Assembly (NCBI GenBank): GCA_008711295.1
Contig: VUYV01000124.1
Coordinates: 177,431 to 241,430 of the forward strand
Direction of reading: 5' to 3'
From: Anarhynchus alexandrinus
Lineage: Eukaryota > Chordata > Aves > Charadriiformes > Charadriidae
DNA length: 64,000 nucleotides
Positions 27,901 through 36,760 of the stretch are shown in pieces. The notes below the pieces were generated by a model. That model saw only the letters and a program-made list of their open reading frames with translations, made no database searches and had not been told where the DNA came from. The translations under genes were made by a program, and so were the position numbers. Numbering within the stretch: position 1 is the stretch's first letter; each line of letters begins with the position of its first letter.

Positions 27901-30900
27901 CGAGGGGAGCAAGAGGTTCTTCGGCTGGAATCGGACACGAAAAATATGTTGGTAATTCTGATACTGCTTTGATTCATAACTACTCACTTCCAAATGCCGA
28001 GTTACTTTTTAATAAAAAAATTAGTGCCACTTGTTCAAATAAGACAAACGCTGGCGCATCCTCAGAACCTCTGGTAGAAGCATCTTCTCTACAATTTCAC
28101 GATTTCTTCTGGAAAAATGAAAACAGCTGCCCTCCCCCGCTCTCTGATGTGAGCGATGTGCAAACCTCCTTCCAGGACGACAACACACATTCTGTCACTG
28201 AAAGCGAATGTGACACTGAAATTCCCCTCAGCAAAAATACTACTTTTGCAAAGCCTTACAGGCCTCGGAGCTACAGTCTCCGTGACTTACCCATACACAA
28301 TAAATTTAGCAACTGGTGTGGTGTTAAGGGCAGCCCTTCCCCTTCGTTACTCAGCTTGAGCGGCAGTGTGACCGATTTACGAAGTCAGGTGGAAAAGAAA
28401 CCTCAAAGCACGCGAGCAACAGAAATGGAAGGGAAACCCCAGCTTTCTGACAGCAGGAGCAGAGAGATCGAGAGACTTCAGAGAGAGCGCGCTCAGATCA
28501 TGTCTGGCATTCACCTGGATCTGCATCAGCATCCCCTCACTGTGGAACTGACCGAAGCAAAGCTCAATTACGGCATCGGGGAAACGGACGCCCTGCTGAG
28601 GGTCCTGCAGAGCGGAACTGCAGATGACCTGGTGACGATTCCAGTGAAGCAGCAACTTTATGAAAGGTAAATTACTTAAAGTAGTGTTGTATTGAGTATG
28701 TACACTTCATGCAGCATAAACAACATTTAATAATGACCACTTAATCACTTAGTCACACTTGAGTGAACTATATGTGAAGAGTACAGTATTAGGCTTATTT
28801 TGTATACAGTTAAGAAATGCATTTAAGACAAAATTTTGGGGTTACTTCAAGAAAATAGTGAAAAGTGTAAGATTCAGTGTAATTCAAATCTAGTGTCACC
28901 CCACTCTTAAAATTTCTAACAGCTATGACAGTGATCGTGTGTACCTGGTAATCATGGGAATATATTTAATTCATTTATTTGATACAAAAATTTGATACAT
29001 CCTATTTATGGGGATCTCATATCTCATTCATGCTTCTGTGAATAAATGCTGCTGTATGAATATGCAAAAAAAAATATTTAAAATTCCATAAATGTACAAA
29101 ATAAATTATGAAAAAGTCAAGATCCTAGATTCTTGCAATTGGATTATGGACCCCAGTTTAGGAAGCTGTTGTAACTAAAAAAATCTAGGAGTAGCTACAT
29201 TAGTCTCTGTCCTCAATTTACCTCTCAGCCATTACAAGCAGTAACCAAGACCACCTTATGCATTTCCTGCTATTATAAAAGCAGTGGAGTTTTAGAATTT
29301 CTGCATCATGTGTCAGCATGTGGCCAAAGGGGTATTTGCCAGAGGAGTGTATGGTATTAGATTCCTCTAAATTTTACATTTCAAAGCTAACTAATATTTA
29401 AGTGTTTTGAAAAATCAGAAAATGTAACTTTGCAGGGTGCATTTTGTCGCTGTAACCATGTTTCCCTGACAGACACATGAGGACTATTGAAACTTTGAGG
29501 AAGGAAAGAGAAAAAAGGCTGCAAAGATACCAAAGAAGCCGAAGTCTGAGTCCTCAAAAGCATTTGAGTCTGTTGCAGACGCTGGATGCAAGTCAGAGGG
29601 ATCTAGATCTCCCCAGCAGGCGCCGAGAGTATCTGCAACAATTGAGAAGAGATGTGGTGGAAAATACCAGGTAGGGCATTAGAAACCTCTCTTCTGCCCT
29701 GCTGTACATCACCAGCGTTCCCAATGGATGCACATTAATGGTTCTTACTGACATCTGAGACTTCTGTGGTAGAAAAATTCTTCTCAATGCAGAAGCGTTA
29801 AACTTTGGGATAGAAAGTGCTTTCAGGAAAAATGTGTGCCTGATTTTAGAAAACGTTCATTAAAGTCTTCCATCTAGTTTATTTCAGTCCATAACAAATG
29901 TTTAATTTATTTTATGTGTATGACGTATGGGGACGGCCAGTTATTTAGACTTAACTCATCTGTCTTCTTACTCCTTCACTAACTTAAAAGACAAGTGAAA
30001 TAGTTAAGTTTCATGTGAAATATCAAAAAAGTTCTGCAGCCGTTCAGCATTTAGAATTTGAGTTTCTCATCCCCCGCCATATCCCCTAAATGACTTTTGC
30101 TTCCTTTGTCAGGAGACAGTTATTTTCCCAACGTAATTATTTTACGTGTAATATGCCAAAGCGGTAACCTTAGATCATATGGAGAGCTGACTTAGAAACC
30201 GGTGCAATTGCTGGAGTAATCTCAGTGGTAAACTGGACTTGCAATCTGAATAATTTTCCAAGGTTGATGTCCATGCAGCCTTTAGTGAGCAAAGAGAAAC
30301 TTTTTGGAGGCTAATGTGGTGGGGTTTAATTGCTTTTCTGGCAAATTTTCCTGTTCCTGTTGAAAGATGATTTTCTCATGGTATCTTGTCAGGTGAGCTG
30401 ATTTCAAGTAATTACGTGTGTTTTCCCCCACTCACATATCTTTACAGAGTTCAAGAACCAAAAAGAAGAAGCATTCAGCATCCTTCAGACATTGAACTGC
30501 TGCTCCGAGACTACCAGAGGGCACGAGAGGAAACCAAAACTGAAATTGCACGAGCTAGGGACAAACTTCGGGAGAGAGCTGAGCAAGAAAAAAGGCGTAT
30601 ACGGGAGCAAATATTTTCTCAGTTACAGAAGGTGAGCATTACAGAGGAAACCGTTATGCGCTATTCACATCAATGCATTTTTTTAAAAGCAACTCTTCCC
30701 TGGCTAAGTAATTCTCCTGTTTGATGCACATCAGTGTAGAAAAACCAAAGAATTAAATGCAATTTTGTGCTTAAAAAAATCTCAGTAATACTGAACTGAT
30801 GCTGTTCGTGCTTCTGAACTTACATCTTCTTGAAGCTACGTTTTATGTACAAGAAACCCCTGATGTTTTCTCATTGGATCGAGCTTACGCAGCCATCCTG

Positions 30901-33900
30901 GCGGGCATCTGCCCAGTCCAGGGAAGAGTTCTGCTAAGGTAAACTGAGTTTATTTCAGAATGTACTTAAACACAAAGGCCTTTATTCTTTTCTTTTTTTC
31001 TGTTTCTCTTTTTAGATTGTCCTCCATGTGTGTATTTGTCCTGTACTTTTGGTTTTTTCTTCTGCACTTTGTTTATCCATCTTGCAGAGTCCAAATGTGT
31101 GCATTTTTCTCCCAGATGCAAGGACAATACCTCATTAGGATGTGTCTGTTCTGTCCGGTTTCTGACTATACTTTTACGCAGTAACCTTTGCCTCTGCCTG
31201 ACAATGCAGCTGCCATCGTAGCTGCCGACCTCCTGTCCTCATACGCGTGTATCTGGTGTGAAATGTGGTGAACGCTCATGTCGTTCTTCTACACCCATTA
31301 AGGCAGCTCAGATTCAGGCACCTCTACTGGATGACTGGATCTTGCCACGTCTGCTGCCAGATTTTTCTTGTGAAATGTAGGCATACTTCACCTGAGTCGG
31401 AAAACCAAACTTAAAACTGCCCTTGAAAGTAGAAATCAACTTGAAGTTCTCAGTATTTTCTTATTATGTAATTTTTATTTCATCTTCTGGGCTGGCATTG
31501 AGTAGTTGCATTGGCCCAAAGTAAAATCTTCAGTCTTTAACAACTACATTTGACCAGCAAGTTAAGTCAGGGGCTACTCGAGAAGTAGACAAAGAGCAAC
31601 ACATGGGAGGTGTGCAAAGAGGTCTTCTTTTAAACTTCTTTTTAAACTTCTTTTTCCCCTTAAAAACATCCTAGCATTGGTTTGATAGCCTGGACTATCC
31701 TATGTGAAGAACAGCAGCAGACCCTGCATTTTCCCAGACTGCCAGGTTTTACAAGGGGATTTGCCCTATGACTTAGTCTTTCAAATGAGCCTCCTTATTT
31801 AATACTTTCTGCGAGTCAACAGCTTTTGTCCTGTCAACGCTCCTTGAAAGAAATTGAACTTCTTTAGATTATTCCTCTTTCATGCTTCAGTGCTGTTACT
31901 GATTTGGCTAGCTGTTGCGCAACGTGGTTTGTGTGGTATTTGTGTTTGTAATGATGCGATACCTTTTGCAGGAAGAAGCGCGGCTGAAGACTCTTGCAAG
32001 TACAAGCACTTTATGTACAGACTCCAGCCTCAGCCTCTCCTCTGGCCCAACATCTGGCTACAACAGCAGCAATACTGCTACATATACTGCAAGTAACCTC
32101 AGCAGCCAGGAGGGGCAGGTGAGAAACAAGGGGCCTGTGGGACTGATGTCTCCTGATGCTTCAATGATAACAGAGAGAATGTGGGAACAGGAACCTTTTT
32201 TGAAATGGTTTATATTCTGTCACAGCTCTCAAGCAGGACACGTTTGTGTCACTACTACACAGAGGGGTGACATGGGGTGGAGGGAGCATTACCGTGTAAT
32301 TGCAAAGGACAGTGACACTTTTATTTTTCTGAGTGGCTTGGTTTTTTTTTTTAAACTCTTAGATAAAAAACAGATCGTGTTGCTATTGTCAGTAATGCCA
32401 CTCTCTGTCAAATGTTTTAGAAACAATAAGCCTTTTCTTGGGATAAACCAGAATCCGATGTTCTCAGTGTGCCGTCCTCAATGATGCATACATTGGCTTG
32501 AGAGTTTGTGTGTGTGAATATGCCCTTTCCTGAAGTTACTTTTTGACATATGCACCTGTGCTAGCTCCTCACACTTGGTTTGCTATAGTTCCTGAGTCAA
32601 CGTATAATTTCATAACCAGGGGAAAGGCAAAGGAGTTACCTTATCATAGAGAAGCTTCCGACCTTGTAAGGCAGGTTTGCTAAAAATATTCCGCTTGCTA
32701 TGTAGCATAATTTATTTTTCCCAGTTCACACCAAAAGCTCCCACTTCTGCTCTTTCTTAAATCAGGTTTTGTCTGGAAATGCTTTATTTTCAAGAGATAC
32801 GCGAGGTCGTTCAGCTGTTAGAAATAGTCAGCTCTATGTGTTAGAGCAACTACAGAAGGATCCAACAATTGGTAAGTAAAACATACGTTGGCTTATGTTT
32901 GATTTGTCATTTATGCAAATCAAAATCTAATTTGATTCTAGGTATTTTGAGGATGCCCCTACCATTCCATGACTTCAGAAAAATACTGTCAACCAGTAGC
33001 CAGAGGTTGCTTAGAATTTCTTGAAAAAGTAAATGGTGATTTGGTCCCTCTGAAGTTTGTCTTTTGATGTGGTAACATCAAAGTACAGTGTTCTGAGAGG
33101 CGATGAGGATAATGCTTTGAATGAACCAAGGAGCATGCAGGGGGGGCTAAAGCTGCAATGAATATAGGATTGTACACACCAGTTCTTATTTTTATCCTGA
33201 AGACTAATGTTGCCTATTCTTCTTTAGGTTATTTTATTAGCTTACATGTGGTAATAACGGTTAAACTTGAGTAACGCAAGATCTAACTGCAGTGTAATTA
33301 CCAATACGCAGACTGCCTAGACAAGGGATGTTATCTCCTTCATCTCTTGAGGATCAGGTGGATTGGGTGCTCCAGTGGAGGGTGTAACTCCCTACAACTG
33401 CAGAATAGTGGTGGGTTTCCTTTTTATCTTTTTTTATTCCCCTATGGCTTTTTTGTTTCCTGCAGAAGCCAGCAGAATTCAGCCACCCCTTCCTTCTAGC
33501 AGCATCAGCTGCAGGTTCACTCATGGATTAACTATTTCCGTCAGCTCCTCTTCAACAAAAGGATACCAAGATTTATCCAAACATATCTTGGCTAATGCTA
33601 CCACTGAGGTAAGTAAATAAGCAGAGTTTTCACTTATTCCTGTACATGAGAGAGAGAGAGAGACGCGTACTGAGCAATTTTTAAATGGTGGGGGAAAGTG
33701 AGAACTGCTGCAGCAGTGAAATGCAGAAGAGATTTGCTGCTGCAAATGTTGGAGTGAAGCTGGTGAAACTGCTGAACTCCTCCAGTGTTCAACAATTCCT
33801 ACAGGGCAAGTTTTACGTGAGTGTGTAGCTAGAAGGAAAGAATACCAACTTCCTCTTTCAGAACAGGTAGAATCACTTCAACATCATTTGGACATCTCTT

Positions 33901-36760
33901 CCCATCTCCCATTTTCTCACAATAGTTTAGACTAATATACCGGCTTAGGCTTACGTGTGTATATATATCTCCTCCTTCAGCAGAGAACATGACAGGCAAG
34001 TCAGTCTGGCTGCTAATACTCCCTAAGGATCACTAGCACTGTAAAACTATCTGTGGTAAAGCCAGCCTAGTAGTTTGAGTAGAAGATAAGTATAGCAGCG
34101 TGTAAAAGCTGAACACAATTTATAGTTTATACAACTCTCTCTTACTTGTACGTTTGTCATTGTTTTCTAAGGTAATGGCAGCATGCTCTCACAACCTGAG
34201 GAATCTCTACACATGCCAAGCAGCAGCTGGTTGGAAGTAAGCTTATGGCAGGTCTTTATAATGGGAGGCCTTTTTATGTACTTGGCCCTTTTGTGTGCAA
34301 ACGCTTTTCATTTGTCATTGACAGATACCAATGTACAGAAAAAGAGGTGCTGGTTTACTACAAAGTCTTCCCTTCAGCAACAAGGCACGGGTTTCTGGGA
34401 GCAGGAGTGATAGAAAGACCACTTCCCTGCGTGTGGGGACTGGTGAGAGATCCTGGCAAACGGCACCTGTACGACAGAACTATCAACACAGCGCGAATAC
34501 ACAAGAAGGTAACCAGCCATATTCAGCTGGGTGAGTATCAACACCAACAACTGGCCACCGTTGTATCACTATGTATCATTCTCAGCTCAGGTTGTCAGCC
34601 AGGAAGAAAGTTAGAGGCATCTTATTTCATTTCTTCAGGTTTGAATAAACAAATTCATTTTTTAATATTTGCAAGATTTTTCCAAAGTAAGGATAATATT
34701 AAACACATCTCACTGCAGAAGTACAGCTAGAGACAGCGGTTTGAAAGTCAAAATAAATCTTAAGTGGCTTGAAAAAGCATCTTAGTGACATATTATAGCA
34801 TATTAACTAGACCTCTGCTCTTAGGCAACAAGAGAAGTCAAAAAAAACCCCATTGCATGCACATTTAAGGGGTGGGGGAAAATTGTGACAAGTTAAAGTT
34901 GTCAAAGTCTAATTCCCCTTTTTTTTTGTTTTGGGTGTTTTTTTTCCACAGTATATTTAGTGACTGATACCTCCCTGTGTTACCTAAAGCAACCCCGGGA
35001 TTTCTGCTGCATTACTGTAGAAGCCAAAGAGGTAAAGCGACCATTCTCTCTGACGCATAGAGGAGTAGTTGCTCTGAGCTTGTGGTTCAAGGACAAAAGA
35101 CAGAAAGAAGGAAGGTCCATGCTTGTATTTCCAGAAGTGGCAGTGCATTAGGAAGAAAAGCCATAATGATATGACACAAGGAAATTATGTATAAAACCCT
35201 CTTGTGGATGACAATTGTCAACCAAGCCCCACTAGGCAGTAACAAAAATGTTACACAGTATATTCTGGTTACAAACACGCAAGATTATGACAAAAAATAT
35301 TTAATAAATAACATGAGAAATATTATTTCTTACTAAAAGAGCTCTTTTAAGTAAGTAATATGAGAAATACGCCTCATGGCAAACAAAGAAAACATTACTA
35401 GATGCATAAAAAAAAAATTCAAATTGTCATCTTTACACTTTGTCACATGCAGGAGAACTTGTCTGTCCTGGCTATTCAGTCTGTCTATGACGCATCCATG
35501 CCTCACCCTTGTAAAGAAGCGGTGAGAGGGGAGATTTTGCCAAGTGCTTGGATACTGGAACCTGATGTAGTGAACGGAAGAGATATCACCAGAGTTATTT
35601 ACATGGCACAGGTAAGATTTTGCTGTATGTCCAACTGCGAACACAAAAGGCCGTTACACATCAGAACACTTGAGAGCTGTTAAGTAACAAAAAAATATAA
35701 TCCTTATGCTCCATGAAGTCTATGAAGCGACCATAAAAGTCACCTCCACTTCACACTGTTATCTAGCATGGAGTACAGTAATGCAGAGATAATCTCATTA
35801 GCATTGGGATCACGTGCTTAAACACAAGTTTTTACAGCATCTAAAGCTGCTCCCTCGGATATCGAGACTCTTCTGTAAATGTTTATTAGCAATTTTAGTA
35901 TATGTTGTGTTCTCGCATGGTGAACCAGCATGGACAATCTCATCTGCATTTTCATCTTGCTGAAGGAAGTCCACCTCAGGTCATACTATTTTCAAAATGC
36001 ATGGAAATATTTGTTATCTTTTTTTAACTGAAGAAGTCATTAATTCTTCACACTTAACAGATACAAAAGAGAAGTTAAGATTAGGATTCCAGTTAATAAG
36101 AAAATCCTACCATCCATTTCTTACAGACTCATCTGAACCCTAGGCTCTCAGACAGTGGTACCAAGTAGTTAAAAATGTCCAGAAGAAAATACCATTTATG
36201 TGTACAGTTTATTTTAAAGTACTCATCTGAGAGCTAAAAGGCATTAGTCCTTTAAACTTACCTATATAAAAGATATTTTTAGCATACAATTTACAAAAAT
36301 ATTCTCCTTACATTGTAGTAATTAGTATATGCATTTTACAATGCATGTGTAATGTATATCCATTTTAAAATTTTGTATGTATTTTATATTGCATTTTAGT
36401 ATATGCATATACATTTTCAGTAACACTTTATCTGTCTCAAATGAGTAACATTTAATCTAAGCTCATCGAATCGCAAAGCTTTGAAAGTCTGTTGGGAAGG
36501 AAAAGATACGAACCACACAGTAATGATAGCATTTGGCTGTAAACTACTTTTGTGCTTAACATATACTTGCAACATCAGAACTATTCCAGGCTGGAGAATT
36601 GTTTTGTTCAAAACCAGGTACAAACCCCAACACACAGCCTTTCTTCCGATTCCTGCAGGTGGATCTTGGTGCCCCGGCCATCCCCGCAAGGCTCCTGAGT
36701 TCCATTGCCAAGCGACAGCCTCTGGTGATTGCTCGGCTGGCGCACTTTCTTGCTAGTTAG
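873..36760 (+). CDS. STARD9: STARD9 (kinesin/START protein), 3' part of the gene
   Basis: This is the spliced coding region of STARD9 (KIF16A), known in human as a mitotic kinesin that localises to centrosomes and keeps pericentriolar material cohesive. The window holds the end of the FHA domain, coiled coils, one giant exon, further helices and the whole START domain. The motor and start codon lie upstream of base 1. Exons are 873-955, (2690-2739 and 4290-4334 uncertain), 11439 or 11442-11629, 16049-16532, 17411-28666, 29473-29670, 30448-30631, 31972-32118, 32766-32871, 33466-33608, 34172-34236, 34325-34530, 34952-35031, 35453-35611 and 36659-36760. From 11439 on, every junction is GT-AG and phases close to a TAG. 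Identification rests on recalled similarity to human STARD9, for example FRFNHPAEA, LPSRRREYLQQLR, LKQPRDFC and VRGEILPSAW, and on the CDAN1 neighbour. Confidence 0.93.
2690..2739 (+). CDS. STARD9: Candidate STARD9 micro-exon 1
   Basis: A 50-nt segment lies between ATGGCAG and GTATCA. In phase 0, which is what the FHA exon hands over, it reads SLSERERIGVVKTVIN plus two bases. Those two bases join the candidate at 4290 and give a continuous frame. The donor is weak and I see no clear similarity to the corresponding human segment, so this is a splice-phase argument only. Confidence 0.25.
4290..4334 (+). CDS. STARD9: Candidate STARD9 micro-exon 2
   Basis: A 45-nt segment has a strong pyrimidine-rich acceptor (TATTTTTACAG style) and a consensus donor (AAG/GTAAGA). 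Only one frame is open, entering and leaving with two bases of a split codon. That is exactly the phase required by the exon at 11439/11442. It reads EKCRRCKEKCSPEL and then Arg or Ser across the junction. Human has SPLLWKER near this point, so a weak SP-x-L match is possible. Confidence 0.4.
5668..5720. repeat. Possible decayed ancient LINE/SINE tail
   Basis: The segment around TTTCAAAGTGCTCTACAAAT resembles the 'TTCAAAGCGCTTTACAAA' core seen in old amniote L3/CR1-type and SINE-type repeats. It is heavily diverged, so family and ends are uncertain. Confidence 0.25.
6280..6560. other. GC-rich, G-tract-bearing patch inside STARD9 intron
   Basis: The surroundings are AT-rich, but this patch contains several CpGs (6437-6560) and G-runs such as GGAGGGGGAGGACGG near 6509 with AGCGGGGGTGG after it. 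I see no ORF of note. It could be a small regulatory island or merely a compositional fluctuation. Confidence 0.3.
8939..9000 (+). repeat. MIR-like SINE fragment (decayed)
   Basis: The string CTCAGTTTCCTCAATCTCATACAGAATGG followed by TAATAATGAT resembles the MIR core (CTCAGTTTCCTCATCTGTAAAATGG then ATAATAAT). It is diverged and short, judged by eye. Confidence 0.35.
9100..9480. repeat. Decayed ancient amniote repeat
   Basis: AAGTGACTTGCCCAAGGTCA at 9111-9130 matches the conserved core shared by MIR (reverse sense) and L3/CR1-derived repeats. Further along, CAGTCCTTGCCCTGAAGACC (about 9369) and GATCAGTGCTTTAGCCTCCA (about 9455) recall the 'cagtccctgccccgaagagctt' and 'ccagtgctttatccactaga' parts of the same old repeat class. 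The ORFs here are not genes. Confidence 0.4.
11049..11110. repeat. Possible decayed repeat tail
   Basis: TAAAGCACTTTGAAGTACTTAGATGACAAAT then CTATATAGTGG resembles the 'AAAGCGCTTTGAGATCCTTGGATGAAAGGCGCTATATAA' tail of old amniote interspersed repeats. It is short and diverged. Confidence 0.3.
11439..11629 (+). CDS. STARD9: STARD9 exon: coiled coil 1
   Basis: The acceptor is either AACAG/CAG (start 11439) or CAG/AGA (start 11442), a NAGNAG tandem that adds or drops one residue. The donor is GTGGGT. It encodes EIDAVHEEYKQKLRDQE and then a helix containing QRQQLYVEDLKQQIL. The human counterpart reads IQQQQSYVEDLRHQIL, a clear match. It leaves one base (A), completed to Asn by the next exon, giving ENQQ as in human. 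The heptad-like charged helix suggests a coiled coil after the FHA domain. Confidence 0.88.
11630..16048. other. STARD9 intron (4.4 kb)
   Basis: No coding exon is recognisable here. The base composition is uneven, with a GC-richer stretch at about 11820-11990 and another at about 14750-15110, which carries overlapping open frames on both strands. The latter has no product I recognise and no obvious repeat signature. Confidence 0.5.
16049..16532 (+). CDS. STARD9: STARD9 exon: coiled coil 2
   Basis: The exon lies between TTTACAG and AG/GTAAGT. It opens QQWLINENKRLAALQQQQ and includes RRYSLKKAERNIRRKKVKF and QLERIVKKQKLLEAKQNLEQ. The human helix RHTLRAAERNVRRKKVSFQLERIIKKQ is very similar. It is strongly charged and predicted helical by eye. 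A second, weaker donor (CAG/GTACCC) sits 9 nt upstream at 16523/16524. The one at 16532 keeps phase (AG plus C gives Ser) with the giant exon. Confidence 0.92.
16533..17410. other. STARD9 intron
   Basis: This intron of about 0.9 kb precedes the giant exon. It ends in a T-rich tract and TTCCACAG. The minus-strand ORF at 16735-16980 shows no family similarity I can name. Confidence 0.6.
17411..28666 (+). CDS. STARD9: STARD9 giant internal exon (11,256 nt)
   Basis: A single exon with no stop in about 3,752 codons, bounded by TTTCCACAG and AAAG/GTAAAT. The protein is Ser/Thr/Glu/Asn-rich and low in hydrophobic order, so probably largely disordered. Short islands match human STARD9: DTDSSYSVDSLSCAYAKA (about 18260), SESDDSQMSQDSLVEKE (about 18380), RSFSLDSL (18580), VPAEIFW (18667), LQDLNMSVEPPSPTEDD (25665), SSDINPYIHPW (26070), RCSSVDNGLNSQNSPFHSHL (26212), VDEIVLLYPSE (26490), MHLSQLLQNTSELLGNLSQ (26712), VDRASSPILTLSAS (27421), SLRDLPIHNKFSNWCGV (28276) and VELTEAKLNYG (28543). 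Four TQT-type motifs occur. The 3' end (27.8-28.65 kb) is richer in G+C and CpG than the centre. Large minus-strand ORFs within it are shadows. Confidence 0.97.
28667..29472. other. STARD9 intron
   Basis: AT-rich intron of 0.8 kb after the giant exon. I see no coding or repeat signal. Confidence 0.6.
29473..29670 (+). CDS. STARD9: STARD9 exon: RSLSPQK segment
   Basis: The exon lies between CTGACAG and CCAG/GTAGGG, with the first base completing Arg. It codes TIETLRKEREKRLQRYQ, RSRSLSPQK and LDLPSRRREYLQQLRRDVVE. Human STARD9 has RTRSLSPQKQLSLL and DLDLPSRRREYLQQLRKDVVE, among the best-conserved parts outside motor and START. RSLSPQK looks like a basophilic or proline-directed phosphosite. 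Confidence 0.94.
29671..30447. other. STARD9 intron
   Basis: Intron of about 0.8 kb ending in TTTACAG. Nothing else is seen. Confidence 0.55.
30448..30631 (+). CDS. STARD9: STARD9 exon: charged helix
   Basis: The exon enters completing Arg and exits in phase 0 before GTGAGC. It contains PSDIELLLRDYQRAREETK and EIARARDKLRERAEQEKRRI. The human equivalent reads SDIELMLQDYQQAHEEAKVEIARARDQLRER. The alternating charge suggests a long single helix or coiled coil. Confidence 0.94.
30632..31971. other. STARD9 intron
   Basis: Intron of 1.34 kb ending in CCTTTTGCAG. The overlapping ORFs at 30960-31221 arise from a T-rich stretch and have no recognisable similarity. Confidence 0.55.
31972..32118 (+). 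CDS. STARD9: STARD9 exon: Ser-rich linker
   Basis: A phase 0-0 exon of 49 codons starting EEARLKTLAST and containing SLSSGPTSGYNSS. Human has EEDKLHTLANS and SLSSGMTSGYNSS. The donor is GTGAGA. Because it is in phase at both ends, skipping it would keep the frame. Confidence 0.93.
32766..32871 (+). CDS. STARD9: STARD9 exon: linker before START
   Basis: Bounded by AAATCAG and TTG/GTAAGT. It reads VLSGNALFSRDTRGRSAVRN and on to LYVLEQLQKDPTI. Human similarity is limited to a short SAVR-like match, so the call rests on phase (0 in, 1 out) and position. Confidence 0.82.
33466..33608 (+). CDS. STARD9: STARD9 exon: start of START region
   Basis: Bounded by TCCTGCAG and GAG/GTAAGT. It codes a Pro/Ser-rich piece, then SSSSTKGYQDLSKHILANAT. 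Human has FSSSYQDLAKHVVDTS at the N-terminal edge of the START domain. It completes Glu on entry and leaves in phase 0. Confidence 0.92.
34172..34236 (+). CDS. STARD9: STARD9 exon: START domain
   Basis: A 65-nt exon reading VMAACSHNLRNLYTCQAAAG then W. Human: VMAACSDNLHNLFSCQAAAGW. The following intron is only 88 nt (34237-34324), and its retention would put a stop right after the Trp-Lys codons. Confidence 0.94.
34325..34530 (+). CDS. STARD9: STARD9 exon: START domain
   Basis: The exon codes YQCTEKEVLVYYKVF, the conserved RHGFLGAGVI, then VRDPGKRHLYDRTI and RIHKKVTSHIQL. Human STARD9 has LYYKVFSPTRHGFLGAGVV and NSINL at the same places. These form the first strands and the lipid-cavity wall of the START fold. 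It leaves one base (G) for Val in the next exon. Confidence 0.95.
34952..35031 (+). CDS. STARD9: STARD9 exon: START domain
   Basis: The exon follows a strong T-rich tract and CCACAG. It reads YLVTDTSLCYLKQPRDFCC then VEAKE. Human: YLVCNTTLCALKQPRDFCCVCVEAKE. LKQPRDFC is a START-family signature. Exit is phase 0 at GAG/GTAAAG. Confidence 0.95.
35453..35611 (+). CDS. STARD9: STARD9 exon: START domain
   Basis: The exon lies between ACATGCAG and CAG/GTAAGA. It codes LSVLAIQSVYDASMPHP, VRGEILPSAWILEP and ITRVIYMAQ. Human has QSVYDTSMPRP, VRGEILPSAWILQP and VTRVIYLAQ. It covers the core strands of the START sheet. Confidence 0.95.
36659..36760 (+). CDS. STARD9: STARD9 last coding exon: START C-terminal helix
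   Basis: The exon follows TTCCTGCAG. It reads VDLGAPAIPARLLSSIAKRQ and then PLVIARLAHFLAS before TAG at 36758-36760. Human ends QPLVIARLASFLGS. The amphipathic C-terminal helix closes the lipid cavity in START domains. Confidence 0.95.
   Translation: MDLGAPAIPARLLSSIAKRQPLVIARLAHFLAS

Noticed and set aside
31915..32484. 189-codon + strand ORF
   Set aside because: Only 31972-32118 is the exon; the remainder is intron read-through on both sides.
33650..33664. (GA)n run
   Set aside because: Only about seven units; ordinary low-complexity sequence.
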